From Saprospirales bacterium (GTDB taxonomy: Bacteria; Bacteroidota; Bacteroidia; Chitinophagales; Saprospiraceae), in the NCBI GenBank assembly GCA_002698985.1, contig PAAY01000079.1:1-64000 (forward strand): 64,000 nucleotides of DNA, in the 5' to 3' direction. Under the pieces are notes generated by a model. The model saw nothing but the letters and a program-made list of their open reading frames with translations. It did no database searches and was not told the origin of the DNA. This document shows positions 62,780-64,000 of the stretch, piece by piece. The position numbers were made by a program, and so were the translations under genes. Position 1 is the stretch's first letter, and each line of letters starts with the position of its first letter.

Positions 62780-64000
62780 GTGAGCAATAACGGAAAATCA
62801 AAAAACAGCATCCTTCCCAAAATCTTCCCTTTCCTCTTATGGTGGCCCATGGTGACCAGGCAGACGCTGAAGGCAGATATGATTGCCGGTCTGACTGGGG
62901 CCATTGTCGTTATTCCCATGGGAGTGGCCTTTGCCATGATTGCTGGATTGCCACCCGTGTACGGTCTTTATACCGCCATGGTGGTTCCCATCGTCGCAGC
63001 ACTTTTCGGGTCTTCCTGGCATTCCATCGCCGGACCCACCACGGCGGTGTCGTTGGTGATATTTTCCACCGTCAGCCAGATTGCTGAGCCAGGTACTGCT
63101 GATTACGTTCAAAAAGTCATAACCATCACCTTCCTGGTTGGGGTCTATGAGTTGATCCTCGGCCTGGCAAGGATGGGAACGCTGGTCAATTTCATTTCCG
63201 ATGTGGTGGTGACGGGGTTCACGGCAGGGGCGGCCGTACTCATCGTTTCCAGCCAAATGGATTTGCTCATTGGGATACGCCTGCCGCAAGGGCTCACTTT
63301 CACAGAAACCTTTGTGCAGATGGGAGAGCACCTGGCCGAAATGAACGTCTACGCGGCCATTGTCGGGGTGGGCACCTTGCTGGTGGCCATCTTTTCCAAA
63401 AAGCTTTTTCCGAAGCTGCCAAACATGCTCATTGCCATGATCCTGGGCTCTGTGGCCGCCTACTTCATGGGGGGAGAATCAGCAGGAATTGAGTTGGTGG
63501 GCCCCATGCCAAGTGCCCTGCCGCAGCTGTCCGCTCCGGATTTTGAATGGAAAGAATTGGGTCGCCTGGCCCAGGCCGCTTTTGCCATTGCCCTGTTGGC
63601 ACTCATCAGCGACATCGCCATCGTGCGGGCGGTAGCTGCCCGCTCAGGTCAGCAGATAGATGCCAATCAGGAGTTCATTGGTCAGGGTATCGCCAACATC
63701 GTGGGCAGCTTCTTTTCATCCTATGTGGCCTCCGGTTCTTTTACCCGGTCAGGCTTGAACTACGACGTGGGAGCCAAAACGCCCATGTCAGCCATTTTCG
63801 CCGCAGTGTTCCTGATCATCATCATGTTGTTGATCTCTCCGTGGATTGCTTACATCCCCACGGCAGCCATGGCTGGTGTGATCGTGCTGGTGGGATACAA
63901 CCTCTTTAATTTCCGGTTTATCAGGACTGTATTGAAAGCCAGCAAGCGGCAGAGTTCGGTCATGATCATCACCTTTCTGGCCACTTTGTTCTTCGAACTG
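62780..64000 (+). CDS. SulP-family anion permease, 3' end outside the window
   Basis: 407 codons are visible, running off the right edge. The sequence DMIAGLTGAIVVIPMGVAF, AMIAGLPPVYGLYTAMV, FGSSWHSIAGPTTAVSLV and DIANIVGSFFSSYVASGSF-like segments (NIVGSFFSSYVASGSFTRSG) are typical of SulP transporters for sulfate, bicarbonate or other anions. There are about ten hydrophobic helices so far; the STAS domain expected at the C-terminus is beyond the edge. The likely start is GTG at 62780 (VSNNGKSKNSILPKIFPFLL), because the conserved N-terminus precedes the first ATG at 62849. Divergent from the his operon. Confidence 0.9.
   Translation, partial: MSNNGKSKNSILPKIFPFLLWWPMVTRQTLKADMIAGLTGAIVVIPMGVAFAMIAGLPPVYGLYTAMVVPIVAALFGSSWHSIAGPTTAVSLVIFSTVSQIAEPGTADYVQKVITITFLVGVYELILGLARMGTLVNFISDVVVTGFTAGAAVLIVSSQMDLLIGIRLPQGLTFTETFVQMGEHLAEMNVYAAIVGVGTLLVAIFSKKLFPKLPNMLIAMILGSVAAYFMGGESAGIELVGPMPSALPQLSAPDFEWKELGRLAQAAFAIALLALISDIAIVRAVAARSGQQIDANQEFIGQGIANIVGSFFSSYVASGSFTRSGLNYDVGAKTPMSAIFAAVFLIIIMLLISPWIAYIPTAAMAGVIVLVGYNLFNFRFIRTVLKASKRQSSVMIITFLATLFFEL

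Noticed and set aside
62837-63331. 164-aa minus-strand frame opposite the SulP gene
   Set aside because: His/Gly-rich shadow of a transmembrane coding region. The plus-strand SulP frame is clear and runs off the edge.

Overview
The window looks like chromosomal DNA of a member of the Bacteroidota, most likely a Saprospiria-like marine or sludge bacterium (inference). The grounds are: secreted multidomain proteins ending in type IX secretion (T9SS) sorting domains; HYR-like, SprB-like and MopE-like surface modules; Reg_prop/Y_Y_Y hybrid sensor architecture; lack of strong Shine-Dalgarno sites; and several promoters of the Bacteroidota type (TTG, 20-23 nt, TAnnTTTG). No phage, IS element, CRISPR array or tRNA was found.

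Layout. 1-250: minus-strand promoter and leader that probably feed an rRNA operon lying just left of the window. 749-2401 (+): small membrane protein, rhodanese, 1-Cys peroxiredoxin. 2437-7460 (-): alpha/beta hydrolase and a secreted M36 metallopeptidase. 7837-40468 (-): a 33-kb surface-protein island. It holds four giant T9SS adhesin-like proteins that share one C-terminal cassette (HYR repeats, SprB repeat, MopE metal-binding motifs, L-domain, sorting domain) on four different heads (beta-helix, short beta-rich head, LamG, 55-residue FG-GAP-like repeats). It also holds an S74-chaperone protein, a LytS/LytTR-type two-component system, and an apparent three-gene operon (2012-aa protein, Fn3 protein, outer-membrane barrel). 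40899-45852 (+): trehalase, endo/exonuclease/phosphatase, choice-of-anchor-B protein. 45856-48735: small membrane proteins, a nucleotidyltransferase-like fusion and a sodium/solute symporter. 48988-53050 (-): rplT, rpmI, infC, clpC. 53510-54825 (+): STAS protein and RNase Z. 54830-62564 (-): a complete histidine operon. 62780-end (+): a SulP permease cut by the window edge.

The clearest new observation is upstream of hisG. A 23-codon leader peptide with six His codons is followed by a perfect 15-bp hairpin, and a 10-bp segment of the leader can pair with the 5' arm of that hairpin. This is a complete candidate his attenuator. The operon behind it, hisG-hisDC-hisB-hisH-hisA-hisF-hisIE, carries an in-frame HisD-HisC fusion. 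Most of its intergenic spacers are built of 9-bp minisatellite units that even supply the stop codons of hisDC and hisA.

Other points of interest: infC has no ATG start and sits behind a strong hairpin; a two-gene nucleotidyltransferase module is fused into one frame and has two substitutions in its active-site motif; and the adhesin genes show mosaic heads and tails. Residue positions are hand counts. Family names come from motif recognition only, since no database search was possible.
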